Source of the DNA: Halorubrum rutilum
GTDB lineage: Archaea > Halobacteriota > Halobacteria > Halobacteriales > Haloferacaceae
Direction: 5' to 3'
DNA: 64,000 nt
NCBI RefSeq assembly: GCF_024494565.1
Contig: NZ_JANHDN010000002.1
Location: 186,001-250,000 of the forward strand
Positions 16,047 to 23,862 of the stretch are shown here, piece after piece. The notes under the pieces were generated by a model. The model worked only from the letters and a program-made list of their open reading frames with translations, was not told the DNA's origin and searched no databases. The position numbers were made by a program, and so were the translations under genes. Position 1 is the stretch's first letter. Each line of letters opens with the position of its first letter.

Positions 16047-16723
16047 GCGACGATGGAGACGGACCGCGGGACGACGCCGACGGGGACGGCGAGGACGACC
16101 CGTTCGACGCCCTCGGTGACCCCTCCGAGGGCGACGACCGCGCGGGGATCGACGAGCCCGCGGAGATCGACGACCCCTTCGCCGAACTCGGTGCGGGGGT
16201 CGACGCCGACGGCTCCGACGACTTCGGGGGGGCCGGATCCGACGATTCCGACTTCGACGGCTTCGGTCCGGACGACCGCGACGCCGCCGACTCCGACCGC
16301 GACGCGGCCGGTCTCGGATCCGGTCCGTCCGCCGTCGGAAACCCTCTCGACCCGGACGACTCGGGCGACTCGGACCCCTTCGACGAGCTCGGCCCCGCCG
16401 ACTCGGGCGACCTCGACGACGCGTTCGAGCGGATGGACGTCGGCGGCGCGGCCGAGGAGGACGTCTGGGAGTCCCTCGACTCGGACGCCGGGGTCGCCGA
16501 CGCGCCCGGCGAGGCAGTGTCCGCGCCCGGCGAGGGCGACGCCGAGCACGTCGTCTCGAAGCGGACGTACTGCCAGCAGTGCCCGCACTTCACCCCGCCG
16601 CCGGAGGTCGCGTGTAACAACGAGGGGACGAGCATCGTCGAGGCGGTCGGTTTCGACGAGTTCCGGGTGCGGAACTGCCCGATGATCTCCGAGGAGGACC
16701 CGACGTTCGACGCCGATGGATAA
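16043..16723 (+). CDS. acidic haloarchaeal protein with C-terminal cysteine domain
   Basis: A 226-aa protein. The first 165 residues are a disordered Asp/Gly/Ser-rich region with repeated DDPFDALGD/DDPFAELGA/DSDPFDELG motifs about every 40-80 residues, which look like short linear binding peptides. The last 60 residues form a small conserved domain with four Cys: YCQQCPHFTPPPEVACNN and VRNCPMI, a likely metal site. The start was chosen from the ATGA overlap with the upstream coiled-coil gene. The pairing of a coiled-coil zinc-ribbon protein with this protein suggests one complex; the role is unknown. Confidence 0.7.
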   Translation: MSDDGDGPRDDADGDGEDDPFDALGDPSEGDDRAGIDEPAEIDDPFAELGAGVDADGSDDFGGAGSDDSDFDGFGPDDRDAADSDRDAAGLGSGPSAVGNPLDPDDSGDSDPFDELGPADSGDLDDAFERMDVGGAAEEDVWESLDSDAGVADAPGEAVSAPGEGDAEHVVSKRTYCQQCPHFTPPPEVACNNEGTSIVEAVGFDEFRVRNCPMISEEDPTFDADG

Positions 16724-16810
16724 ACTTATACCAGTTACGCTTTCTCAGAGCGATCCCGGCGGCGGTTTCTGAACAGCCTCAAGCGTGCCGGACCCGAACC
16801 GGCGCCCACG

Positions 16811-17926
16811 GTGGGAATCGTCGACGAAACGCGGCGGCGCGGGGTCGAGCTCGGTCCGGGAGCGCTCACCGGCGCGATAGGGGATTCGATTACGGTCGTT
16901 CCCCTCGTCGTCGCGCTGGCGCTGCTGACCGGCGCGTCGCTGCCGCACGCGCTCGCCGGCTTCGGGGTCTTTCAGGTCGTCTGGGGGGTCCGGTACGGGC
17001 TCCCGGTGTCCGTCGAGCCGATGAAGGCGCTGGCGGCGCTCGCGATCGCCGGCGCGCTGACGTACGCCGAGCTCGCGCTGGCCGGGCTGATCCTCGGGGG
17101 CCTCCTCCTCGCGGTCGGGCTCACGGGGACGCTCGCCCGGGCGGAGCGCTGGATCGGCGAGCCGGTGATCCGCGGGGTGCAGTTCGCGGTCGGGCTGATC
17201 CTCCTCCAAACCGGCGTCGACCTCGCGCTCGGCGACCCGGTCCTCGCGGCCGTCGGCGTCGCGATCGCCGCCCTCGCGGCCCTCGCCGGGCACCCGAAGG
17301 CGAGCGCGCTCGCGGTGGCGGTCGCGGGCGTCGCGGTCGCCCTCGCCACCGCCGGGATCCCCGCGCCGCAGTGGCCCGGGGCGCCCCCGACGCCGTCGCT
17401 CTCGGCGTTCTCGGCGGCGCTCACTCGACGGACGGCCGACGGCGTGGTCGCGCAGTTCGCGATGACGATCGGCAACGCCGCGCTCGCGACCTCGCTCCTC
17501 TTCGCCGACCTGTTCGACGCCGACGTGACGCCGGACGAGCTCTCGGCGAGCATGGGCGCGACGAACCTGCTCGCGGTGCCGCTCGGCGGGATCCCGATGT
17601 GTCACGGCTGCGACGGCGTCGCCGGCAAGCACGCGTTCGGCGCGCGCACCGGCGGCGCGAACGTCGTCCTCGGCGCCGGCTACCTCCTCGCCGTCCCGTT
17701 CGCCACGCCGGCCCTCCTCGGCGCGTTCCCGGTGGCGATGCTCGGCGCGCTGCTCGCGATCGTCGCCGTCTCGCTCGCGCGCAACGCGGTCGACTCGGAG
17801 AACGTCGCGCTCTCGGTCGCCATCGGCCTCGTCGCGCTGGCGACGAACCTCGGCGTCGCGTTCCTGCTCGGAATCGTCGCGCACCTCGCGTGGGAACGGG
17901 TCGGAAGGACCGACGACGGTTTATAA
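16811..17926 (+). CDS. MOT1-type molybdate/sulfate transporter
   Basis: A 371-aa polytopic membrane protein of the SulP-related MOT1 family, which takes up molybdate or sulfate. About ten hydrophobic helices are visible. The family signature appears twice in related form: GAIGDSITVVPLVVAL near the N-terminus and MGATNLLAVPLGGIPMCHGCDGVAGKHAFGARTGG (shown in parts: LLAVPLGGIPMCHGCDG, then GKHAFGARTGG) near residue 255. It starts at GTG 16811. The upstream spacer has ACTTATAC at about 16724, rather far for a leaderless start. It may help supply molybdenum cofactor, but that is inferred. Confidence 0.85.
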   Translation: MGIVDETRRRGVELGPGALTGAIGDSITVVPLVVALALLTGASLPHALAGFGVFQVVWGVRYGLPVSVEPMKALAALAIAGALTYAELALAGLILGGLLLAVGLTGTLARAERWIGEPVIRGVQFAVGLILLQTGVDLALGDPVLAAVGVAIAALAALAGHPKASALAVAVAGVAVALATAGIPAPQWPGAPPTPSLSAFSAALTRRTADGVVAQFAMTIGNAALATSLLFADLFDADVTPDELSASMGATNLLAVPLGGIPMCHGCDGVAGKHAFGARTGGANVVLGAGYLLAVPFATPALLGAFPVAMLGALLAIVAVSLARNAVDSENVALSVAIGLVALATNLGVAFLLGIVAHLAWERVGRTDDGL

Positions 17927-17944
17927 ATCGAGGGTGCTGTAGCG

Positions 17945-18040
17945 ACGCCACCGGAACGAAGGGAAGGACCGTTAGCGACTGAGCGAGGAGCGCGGCGAGC
18001 CGTGCGGGTCCTCAAGGCAGAGGCTTCGGAGGCGTTCGCC
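17945..18040 (-). repeat. Truncated, diverged copy G of the dispersed element
   Basis: Reverse orientation, between the convergent 3' ends of the MOT1 and norB genes. In element sense it has AACGCCTCCGAAGCC (leader motif with changes), arm AGGACC, CGCACGGCTCGCCGCGC and CTCCTCGCTCAGTCGCTAAC, which match the conserved inner block of the full copies, then arm GGTCCT and CTTCG. The lower stem CGAAG/CTTCG and upper stem AGGACC/GGTCCT are both kept, but the second domain and the end block are absent. Confidence 0.55.
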
Positions 18041-18152
18041 GTCTCTCCGCGGTCAACGACGTACACCTAGGCGGCCGGAACCGCGGACGCCTCCCCTGCG
18101 GTCACCTCCCGGCGACGCTCTATGTACGGAGTGTAAAAAAGCGGGCACCCCG

Positions 18153-20444
18153 TCAGTCGTCGTCGCTTCCCACGATCCCCTCCGCGACGGCCATGTCGTC
18201 GACGGTCGGGTCGTCCTCGGAGGTCCGGAGGACGAACCGCTTGCGGATCAGGTCGGCGGCGTAGACGGCCGTCCCGGTGATGATCAGCGTGTCGCCCGGC
18301 AGTCGCGCCCAGAACAGCGTCTGGACGAGGTCGCGCTCGTAGAACGCGAGGCTCCGGGCGGCGGCGTACCCGTCGGTGAACGCGACCTCCAGCTGGAGGA
18401 ACCCGACCGGGAGCACGGAGACGAACACCATCAGCGCGAGCCCGACGTTCCAGCACCAGAACGACGCCCGGAGCCACGAGCCGTCCCAGCGCTCGGGGTC
18501 GATCGACAGCTGGAGCATGTACGCCACCATCCCGAGCGCGAGGAAGCCGAACGCGCCAAACATCGCGGCGTGGGCGTGGCCGACGGTGAGGTAGGTGCCG
18601 TGCTCGTAGTAGTTGATCAGCGGGAGGTTGATGAAGAAGCCGAGCACCCCGGCGCCGACGAAGTTCCACACCCCGCTGGCGACGATGAACATGAACGGGA
18701 GCGTGTACGGGAACCCCCCGGCCTCCGTCATCGCCCGGTACTGCCCGATCGCCTCGTAGAGGATGAAGACCAGCGGGAGCAGCTCCAGCGTCGAGAAGAC
18801 GCTCCCGATCGGCACCCAGTAGTCTGGCATCCCGATCCACCAGTAGTGGTGCGAGACGCCGATGACGCCGGTCCCCATCACCAGCAGCGCCTGGAGCATG
18901 ACCGCCTTCTCGGCGCTGCGCCGGGTGAGGAGGTTCATCGAGACCAGGGTGAGCCCGATGATCGCGACGATGAAGAACTCGAAGGCGCCCTCGACCCACA
19001 TGTGGACGACCCACCACCGCCAGAACTCCGTGACGGCGATGTTCGTCGACGGCGTGAACAGGAAGCCGGCGACGAACAGCAGGGTGATCGAGCCGCCCGC
19101 GTAGAGGATCATGTGCGCGAGCCCGTAGATCGGCTCGCGGTCGAGCAGCGGCTTGAGCCCGCGGATCGCGAGGATCGCCCACAGGACGAACCCCACCAGC
19201 AGGCCGGCCTGCCACACCTTCCCGACTTCGAGGTACTCCAACCCCTCGTTGCCGAGGAGCCACCAGAGCTCGCCGGGGAGGTAGCCGTTGGCGCCGAGCC
19301 AGATGCCGGCCATCCCCCCGCCGACCACGACGACGAGCGCGCCGAGCAGGACGTTGACGTACCGCGCCTGGTTCCGCGGCTCGTGGCCGGTCAACAGCGG
19401 CGGGAGGAACAGCCCGGCGCCGAGCCACGTCGACGCGATCCAGAGGATCCCCATGTCGATGTGCCACGTCTTCGCGATCGAGAAGGGGAGCAGCTGGAGG
19501 ATGTGGACCCCGAGGATCCGCTCGATCCCGAAGAAGCCGGCCCGCTCGATGTAGAAGTGCGCCAGTAACCCGCCCAACAGCACCTGCGCGAGGAACAGCC
19601 CGGCCGCGACGGGAACGAACCGGAGCGCCGCGCGCTGGCTCGGGAAGACGCTCACGTCGCCCGGCTCCGGCACGGAGATCCCCTCGGCAGACGGCTCCGG
19701 GAGCTTCACCGACTTGTAGAGGAGGATCGCGGCGCCGGCCGCGCCGACGAGCAGCACCATCGCGACCACGCTCCAGATCATCGCGGCGCCGGTGGCGTCG
19801 TTGCCGGCCGGCGGCGAGTAGGGCCACTCGTTCGTGTAGGAGTTGTCGGAGTTCGGCCGGTCGGTGTGCGAGAACCACGCCGTCCACAGCGCGAAGTCGG
19901 CGAAGTCCTCGGCCTCCTCGCGGGACTCGATCATGCCCGCGGGGACGCCCCGATCGTGGTCGCCCTCGTGGTAGCGCTCGACGTACGTCTCGGTCACCCG
20001 CTCGTGGGCGTACACCTCGGCGGCGGAGTACTCGATCGCCCCGCCGTCGTGGGAGCTGTCGAGGTCCTCGCGGACGGTCTCCGCGACCGCGGCCCGCTCG
20101 GCCGAATCGAGCGAGTCGTAGCTCGCGCCGTACCGCTCCCGCGCCCGGTACTCGCGCATGTGCTCGGCCTTCAGGTCGAGCGCGTCGGCGGTGTAGTCCT
20201 CGCCGTAATACGCCCCGTTGCCGAGGATCGAGCCGTGGTTCATCAGCCCGTACTGCTGGAACGCCGCCTTCCCGTCCCGGATCGACTCCCCGGTCGCGAC
20301 CGTCTCCCCGTCCGGTCCGACGACCTCCTCGGGGATCGGCGGCGCCTCCTGATACGCGAACCACGCCCCGGCGCCCATCACGACCAGGTTGAGCAGGAAC
20401 GCCGCGACGATGACCTTCGCGATGGTCTTGCGTGTGAGCTCCAT
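18153..20444 (-). CDS. norB: quinol-dependent nitric oxide reductase (qNOR)
   Basis: Heme-copper-oxidase-family enzyme reducing 2 NO to N2O with electrons from a quinol, in the cell membrane; part of denitrification or NO detoxification. The 763-aa length and the fused N-terminal part (a first membrane helix, then a large soluble domain with QQYGLMNHGSILGNGAYYGEDYTADAL split over about 63-90) fit qNOR rather than cytochrome-c-dependent NOR. Likely heme and FeB ligands are in HIDMGILWIASTW, VVHMWVEGAFEFF, GVSHHYWW and GHAHAAMFG. About 14 membrane helices are visible. It is divergent from a MoaD-like gene, and a CATG-centred palindrome lies 45 bp before the start. Confidence 0.93.
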   Translation of the reverse strand: MELTRKTIAKVIVAAFLLNLVVMGAGAWFAYQEAPPIPEEVVGPDGETVATGESIRDGKAAFQQYGLMNHGSILGNGAYYGEDYTADALDLKAEHMREYRARERYGASYDSLDSAERAAVAETVREDLDSSHDGGAIEYSAAEVYAHERVTETYVERYHEGDHDRGVPAGMIESREEAEDFADFALWTAWFSHTDRPNSDNSYTNEWPYSPPAGNDATGAAMIWSVVAMVLLVGAAGAAILLYKSVKLPEPSAEGISVPEPGDVSVFPSQRAALRFVPVAAGLFLAQVLLGGLLAHFYIERAGFFGIERILGVHILQLLPFSIAKTWHIDMGILWIASTWLGAGLFLPPLLTGHEPRNQARYVNVLLGALVVVVGGGMAGIWLGANGYLPGELWWLLGNEGLEYLEVGKVWQAGLLVGFVLWAILAIRGLKPLLDREPIYGLAHMILYAGGSITLLFVAGFLFTPSTNIAVTEFWRWWVVHMWVEGAFEFFIVAIIGLTLVSMNLLTRRSAEKAVMLQALLVMGTGVIGVSHHYWWIGMPDYWVPIGSVFSTLELLPLVFILYEAIGQYRAMTEAGGFPYTLPFMFIVASGVWNFVGAGVLGFFINLPLINYYEHGTYLTVGHAHAAMFGAFGFLALGMVAYMLQLSIDPERWDGSWLRASFWCWNVGLALMVFVSVLPVGFLQLEVAFTDGYAAARSLAFYERDLVQTLFWARLPGDTLIITGTAVYAADLIRKRFVLRTSEDDPTVDDMAVAEGIVGSDDD

Positions 20445-20483
20445 CGGCGGAGGGTTGTCTCCGGTCGTCCTATCCGTTTGGCG

Positions 20484-20495
20484 GCAACATGTTCG
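20484..20495. promoter_or_regulatory. CATG-centred palindrome upstream of norB
   Basis: GCAACATGTTCG, an imperfect copy of the perfect palindrome at 20554-20565. Its centre lies 45 bp before the norB start. It resembles the CGAAC...GTTCG-type sites reported for the haloarchaeal denitrification activator NarO, but with two rather than four central bases. Confidence 0.5.
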
Positions 20496-20553
20496 GCCGC
20501 CGTTCCCGCGGTCCGGGACCCCCGTCGCGCCCCGCGGCGTCGAGACCGAACCG

Positions 20554-20565
20554 CGAACATGTTCG
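20554..20565. promoter_or_regulatory. Perfect palindrome upstream of the MoaD-like gene
   Basis: CGAACATGTTCG, centred 44-45 bp before the ATG at 20604, the mirror position of the norB site. The equal distances suggest one regulator controlling both genes. Confidence 0.55.
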
Positions 20566-20603
20566 TGGGGGCGCTTACGCCCCGGAAAGACGTACGGACG
20601 GGC

Positions 20604-21083
20604 ATGTCACCGAGTCAGCAGGCGGAGACCGTCGTCGAGGAGAACCCGGACGCCGAGAGCGACGCCGCGGCCGAGCCCGAGAGCGACGCGTCGCCGACGG
20701 CGGCGAGCGAGACCGAGGCCGAGACGACCGTCACCGTGCGCTGTACCGGCCACGTCCGCACGGAGCTCGGCGAGTACGAGTTCGAGTTCACGTTCGCGGG
20801 CGACACGCTCCGCGCGTTCCTCGACGAGCTGTTCGAGGAGTACCCGGAGCTCCAGGAGATGCTCATCGCCGAGACCGAGGCGGACGCGACCCACAGCGGC
20901 TGGGCGCCGACCCCCGAGGAGCTCCCCGGCACGTGGACGAAGAACCCGGTCGGGGAACAGACGACGACGTACGCCCGGATCCTGGTGAACGGTCACTTCA
21001 ACGAGAACGAGAACGGGTTCGACACGGAGCTGGAGGAGGGCGACCGCGTCGCCCTGGTGTACCCGTTCATGTTCTGCTGTTAG
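20604..21083 (+). CDS. MoaD/ThiS-like ubiquitin-fold protein ending in CC
   Basis: A 159-aa protein. Residues 1-45 are a disordered acidic tail. The rest is beta-grasp-like: TVTVRCTGHVRTELGEYEFEF, GDTLRAFLDELFEEYPELQEML (the MoaD helix region), a polar loop with WAPTPEELPGTW, then ARILVNGHFNENENGFDTELEEGDRVALVYPFMFCC, given here as ARILVNGHF and EEGDRVALVYPFMF. MoaD and SAMP proteins end in GG for adenylation and conjugation; here the chain ends in FCC. It may be a metal- or thiol-carrying variant rather than a sulfur carrier. The start was chosen because the upstream part of the frame overlaps norB and its promoter. Confidence 0.7.
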   Translation: MSPSQQAETVVEENPDAESDAAAEPESDASPTAASETEAETTVTVRCTGHVRTELGEYEFEFTFAGDTLRAFLDELFEEYPELQEMLIAETEADATHSGWAPTPEELPGTWTKNPVGEQTTTYARILVNGHFNENENGFDTELEEGDRVALVYPFMFCC

Positions 21084-21184
21084 CGCCGCCGCGCTCGTCG
21101 GCCCGGGTCGGGTGCGTCGTTTGCGACCGGTATGCGGGACTCTCTACTGGTTCGTCCGGCGCCACGTCTCGTCGGCCGGGGGCG

Positions 21185-22291
21185 CTACTCGGCCGGGCAC
21201 TCGACGCCCGTGACCTCGAAGCGCGCCCCGCCACCCGCGCCATCGACGACACGGATCTCCCATCCGTGAGACTCGGCGACCCGCTCGGCGATGCTCAGGC
21301 CGAAGCCGGTCCCCTCGTCGGAGGTGGTGTGCCCCGTCTCGAACACGTCGTCCCGCTCGTCCGGCGGAATCCCCGGGCCGTCGTCCTCGACGTAGAACCC
21401 GCCGTCGAGGTCCCCGACGGTCACCGTCACTGCGGGTCCGACGTGTTCAACGCTGTTCCTGAACAGGTTCTCGAACAGCTGCCTGACTCGGCTCTCGTCG
21501 GCGCGGATCGTCGCGCAGGCCTCGAGACGGAGCGTCGCGTCCTCCGTCCGGACGTTCATCCAACAGCTCTCGATCAGGTCCGCGAGTCGAACGCTGCGAC
21601 GCTCCGGGGACTGATCCTGTCGCGCCAGCGTCAGGAGGTCGGTGATCAGCGCCTCTATGCGTCCGTGGGCGCGCTCCACGTCCGCGAGGTGCTCGCTGTC
21701 GCACTCGTCCCGGGCCAGCTCCAGACGCCCGCTCGCGACGTTCAGCGGGTTCCGCAGGTCGTGCGAGACGACGTTCGAGAACTGTTCTAACCGCTCGTTC
21801 TGCCGCTCGAGATGTCGCTCGCGCTCCTCCAGTTCCCGGGTGCGCTCTTCGAGTTCCGCCGTTCGGATCCGCACCCTCGACTCCTGAACGCCGATCAGCA
21901 GCCCCCCAATAGAGCCGATCATCAGCGCGATCGACTGCGTCCCCGTCGACCACTCGACGGTGACGCCCGGGTGGAGGTCACGCAACAGGATGAAGCCGAA
22001 CATCACGGCGACGCTGCCGACGATCCACCCGATCACCCGCGGATAGTACTCCTGCGAGACGTCGGAGCGGGGCAGCCAGTACCCGGCGAACATGAGGACC
22101 GTCCCCGGGATTCCGACGAAGACCAGGTTGAAGAGCGCGGTCACGACCGACCCGCCGCCGAAAAGCTCCAGCGCGACTCGCGAGATCCCGAACAGACAGA
22201 TGACCCCGCCGGCGACGAACACCAACCTCGGGAGGAGCGAGGAGTATCGCACGAGCGCGCGGTCGGACTCGGCGCTCCCCGTCTGGTCCAT
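21185..22291 (-). CDS. membrane sensor histidine kinase
   Basis: A 368-aa kinase. Four hydrophobic helices fill residues 18-135, ending in a coiled-coil linker (about 142-170, many Glu/Arg). The H-box is FSNVVSHDLRNPLNVASG, the phosphoacceptor His being the one in VSHDL. The ATP-binding domain has LFENLFRNSVEHV (N box), EDDGPGIPPDER and GTGFGLSIAERVAESHGW. No response-regulator gene is adjacent, as is usual in haloarchaea, and there is no obvious external sensing domain, so the signal may be membrane-related. The rest of the family pathway is unknown. Confidence 0.9.
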   Translation of the reverse strand: MDQTGSAESDRALVRYSSLLPRLVFVAGGVICLFGISRVALELFGGGSVVTALFNLVFVGIPGTVLMFAGYWLPRSDVSQEYYPRVIGWIVGSVAVMFGFILLRDLHPGVTVEWSTGTQSIALMIGSIGGLLIGVQESRVRIRTAELEERTRELEERERHLERQNERLEQFSNVVSHDLRNPLNVASGRLELARDECDSEHLADVERAHGRIEALITDLLTLARQDQSPERRSVRLADLIESCWMNVRTEDATLRLEACATIRADESRVRQLFENLFRNSVEHVGPAVTVTVGDLDGGFYVEDDGPGIPPDERDDVFETGHTTSDEGTGFGLSIAERVAESHGWEIRVVDGAGGGARFEVTGVECPAE

Positions 22292-22366
22292 TCAGCCACC
22301 CTTTCACCCCACCCTACTTAATTCATTAGCCATTTGTAACCGACTCCGGATTCCTCGCCGCAGGAG

Positions 22367-22388
22367 TGCGGGGGAAGGGATTCGAACC
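22367..22388 (-). repeat. Duplicated 3' end of tRNA-Leu (candidate attachment-site scar)
   Basis: An exact 22-nt copy (TGCGGGGGAAGGGATTCGAACC on the plus strand, split as TGCGGGGGAAGG plus GATTCGAACC) of the 3' end of the tRNA at 22493-22514, lying 126 bp away in the tRNA's 3' direction. The 104 bases between contain a 9-bp inverted repeat next to the tRNA (TGCTGTCGC/GCGACAGCA) and an inverted partial copy of the T-loop (TTCGAATCCC). Such duplication is left when an element integrates at a tRNA end. Confidence 0.6.
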
Positions 22389-22492
22389 ACGGTCGCTCTC
22401 GTTCGCTCGCCGCGATGCGGCTCGCTCACGTTCCGCTCCCTGATTCGAATCCCAAGCCTAGTGCTGTCGCTCGCGGGATGCTCGCGACAGCA

Positions 22493-22577
22493 TGCGGGGG
22501 AAGGGATTCGAACCCTCGAACCTCTACAGGAGCGGATCTTAAGTCCGCCGCTTTTGGCCAGGCTCAGCCACCCCCGC
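22493..22577 (-). tRNA. tRNA-Leu (anticodon TAA)
   Basis: 85 nt on the minus strand. Acceptor stem GCGGGGG/CCCCCGC with discriminator A; D arm GTGGCTGAGCC...GGCC with AGCGG; anticodon loop in CGGACTTAAGATCCG, anticodon TAA; a long type-II variable arm (CTCCTGTAGAGG region); T arm GAGGGTTCGAATCCCTT. All pairings were followed by eye. No intron. CCA is not encoded. Confidence 0.93.
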
Positions 22578-22635
22578 GCGGATTTCGGTTCCGGCGGCGG
22601 GGTGAAACGCCTTTCGGAAGCCGGAGGCGAGCGGG

Positions 22636-22983
22636 CTACCAGTCCACCGAGAGCGTCCCGTCGCCGTGCGGATCGGGCGCGATCTCCTCGTCGGTGCGCC
22701 GGTCGACGACGTGAATGACCCCCCGTTCCTTCTTCGCGGGACACACCTCGGCCGCCCGCACGTTCTCCTCCAGCTCGTCTTCGCCGATGTAGTACGACCG
22801 CGGCTTCGCCATCCCGCTCTGGATGTCCATCACCCAGTTGTCGGCGACCTCGGCGCACTTCCCCGCGCCGAAGCACTTGTTCGCCTCGAAGACGATCTTG
22901 TACGGCTTCTCCTCGATCGGCGGCCCCTCCTCGCCGATGTCGCTCGCGCGTACCACGTCGTCGAGGTTCGCCTCGTCGCTCAT
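22636..22983 (-). CDS. ferredoxin, three-cysteine type
   Basis: A 115-aa electron carrier. The first cluster motif is NKCFGAGKCAEVAD (about 35-48) and the last Cys is in RAAEVCPAKKE (about 75-85). That gives a C-x5-C...C-P pattern, as in [3Fe-4S] ferredoxins that serve P450s and similar enzymes, rather than the usual four-cysteine [4Fe-4S] type. The N-terminal 25 residues and the C-terminal 20 are acidic. The partner enzyme is not encoded beside it. Confidence 0.8.
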   Translation of the reverse strand: MSDEANLDDVVRASDIGEEGPPIEEKPYKIVFEANKCFGAGKCAEVADNWVMDIQSGMAKPRSYYIGEDELEENVRAAEVCPAKKERGVIHVVDRRTDEEIAPDPHGDGTLSVDW

Positions 22984-23070
22984 ACCTCCTCGTCCGCGAC
23001 CGCGGGACTTTCGTCTGTCGGTCGTTCCCGGCGACCGGGTCGCCCGCGCCGGTCCCCCTCGCGCTCTCGG

Positions 23071-23310
23071 CTACGCCTCGACGTGCTCGGCGAGCAGGCG
23101 CTCCGCGTGCTCGGCCGAGTCGGCGAGCTCCCACCGCACCTTCGCCGCGTCCCCGTACGCGAGCGCCTCCTTCAGCTCGTCTCGGAGGACGCCCGTGCCG
23201 AACCCGACCGTGTCGCCGTCGGCGTCGCCGAGCTCGTAGAGGGCGTAGCGGCTCGGCGCGCTCCCGACCGTCGAGCGGTCGAGGTCGCGCCAGGGCTTCG
23301 CGAGGCTCAC
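23071..23310 (-). CDS. 79-aa protein with possible degenerate GIY-YIG fold
   Basis: Translation begins at a GTG that overlaps the stop of the upstream gene (GTGA). The pattern RYALYELGDADGDTVGFGTGVLRDELKEAL, shown as RYALYELGDADG and VGFGTGVLRDELKEAL, followed by a helix ending EHAERLLAEHVEA, recalls a GIY-YIG domain (a Y-x-L-Y-x-L strand, then V-G-x-G-x-L-x-x-x-L). The second tyrosine and other catalytic residues are changed, so it is unlikely to be a nuclease. Coupled translation with the DUF5796 gene suggests a joint role. The fold assignment is my inference. Confidence 0.6.
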   Translation of the reverse strand: MSLAKPWRDLDRSTVGSAPSRYALYELGDADGDTVGFGTGVLRDELKEALAYGDAAKVRWELADSAEHAERLLAEHVEA

Positions 23311-23765
23311 CGGTGCGCGTCGAGCCCGTCTTCGGGGCCCTCGACGATCTCGAAGCTCCCCTCGGTCCAGCCGTCCTCGACGAAGACGAACACGCGGCCG
23401 CCGGCGATCTCGGGGTCCGCGACCACCTCGTTGCGCTGGTCGGTGCGGCCGACGATCACGCCGGGGAACACCTCGTCGCGCTCGCCCTCCTCGACGAGGA
23501 CGCGGCCGACCCCGGACTCCTCTAGGATCTCGTCGTCGGTGTTGTAGTCGTTGACGTACGTCATCACGCCCTCGGTCTCGGTCGGGTCGGTGACGAGCAC
23601 GTGGGTCTCCTTGCCGGGCCCGGCGGTCACCGACCCCTCGACCGCGTCCGGGACCCCGCGGTAGAGCGTAGTCCGCCCGTCGAGGTACTCGACGACGACC
23701 CCCTCCTCGCGGAGGTCGATCCCGATCGACGTCGGCGGGACGTCGCTGCGTGAAGGCGCTGACAT
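23307..23765 (-). CDS. DUF5796 family protein
   Basis: A 152-aa soluble protein. Clear beta-rich composition: GIDLREEGVVVEYLDGRTTLYRGV, then a strand ETHVLVTDPTETEGVMTYV, and VFVFVEDGWTEGSFEIVEGPEDG near the end. I chose the ATG at 23765 (MSAPSRSDV) instead of one at 23831 because the extra N-terminus is Arg-rich and untypical. Haloarchaea-specific family of unknown role. It precedes and overlaps the 79-aa gene. Confidence 0.72.
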   Translation of the reverse strand: MSAPSRSDVPPTSIGIDLREEGVVVEYLDGRTTLYRGVPDAVEGSVTAGPGKETHVLVTDPTETEGVMTYVNDYNTDDEILEESGVGRVLVEEGERDEVFPGVIVGRTDQRNEVVADPEIAGGRVFVFVEDGWTEGSFEIVEGPEDGLDAHR

Positions 23766-23862
23766 ACGCGTCGCTCGGGCCGCCCGCCTCAAAAGGGGCG
23801 CGCACTCAGTCGCGAGAATCGGGCGTGCCACATTTAAGTCCCCGCCGACGAGAGTCTACCTC

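Noticed and set aside
22366..22452. Second tRNA gene beside tRNA-Leu
   Set aside because: Only the T arm and 3' acceptor strand are duplicated; no D or anticodon arm is present, so it is a partial duplicate, not a gene.
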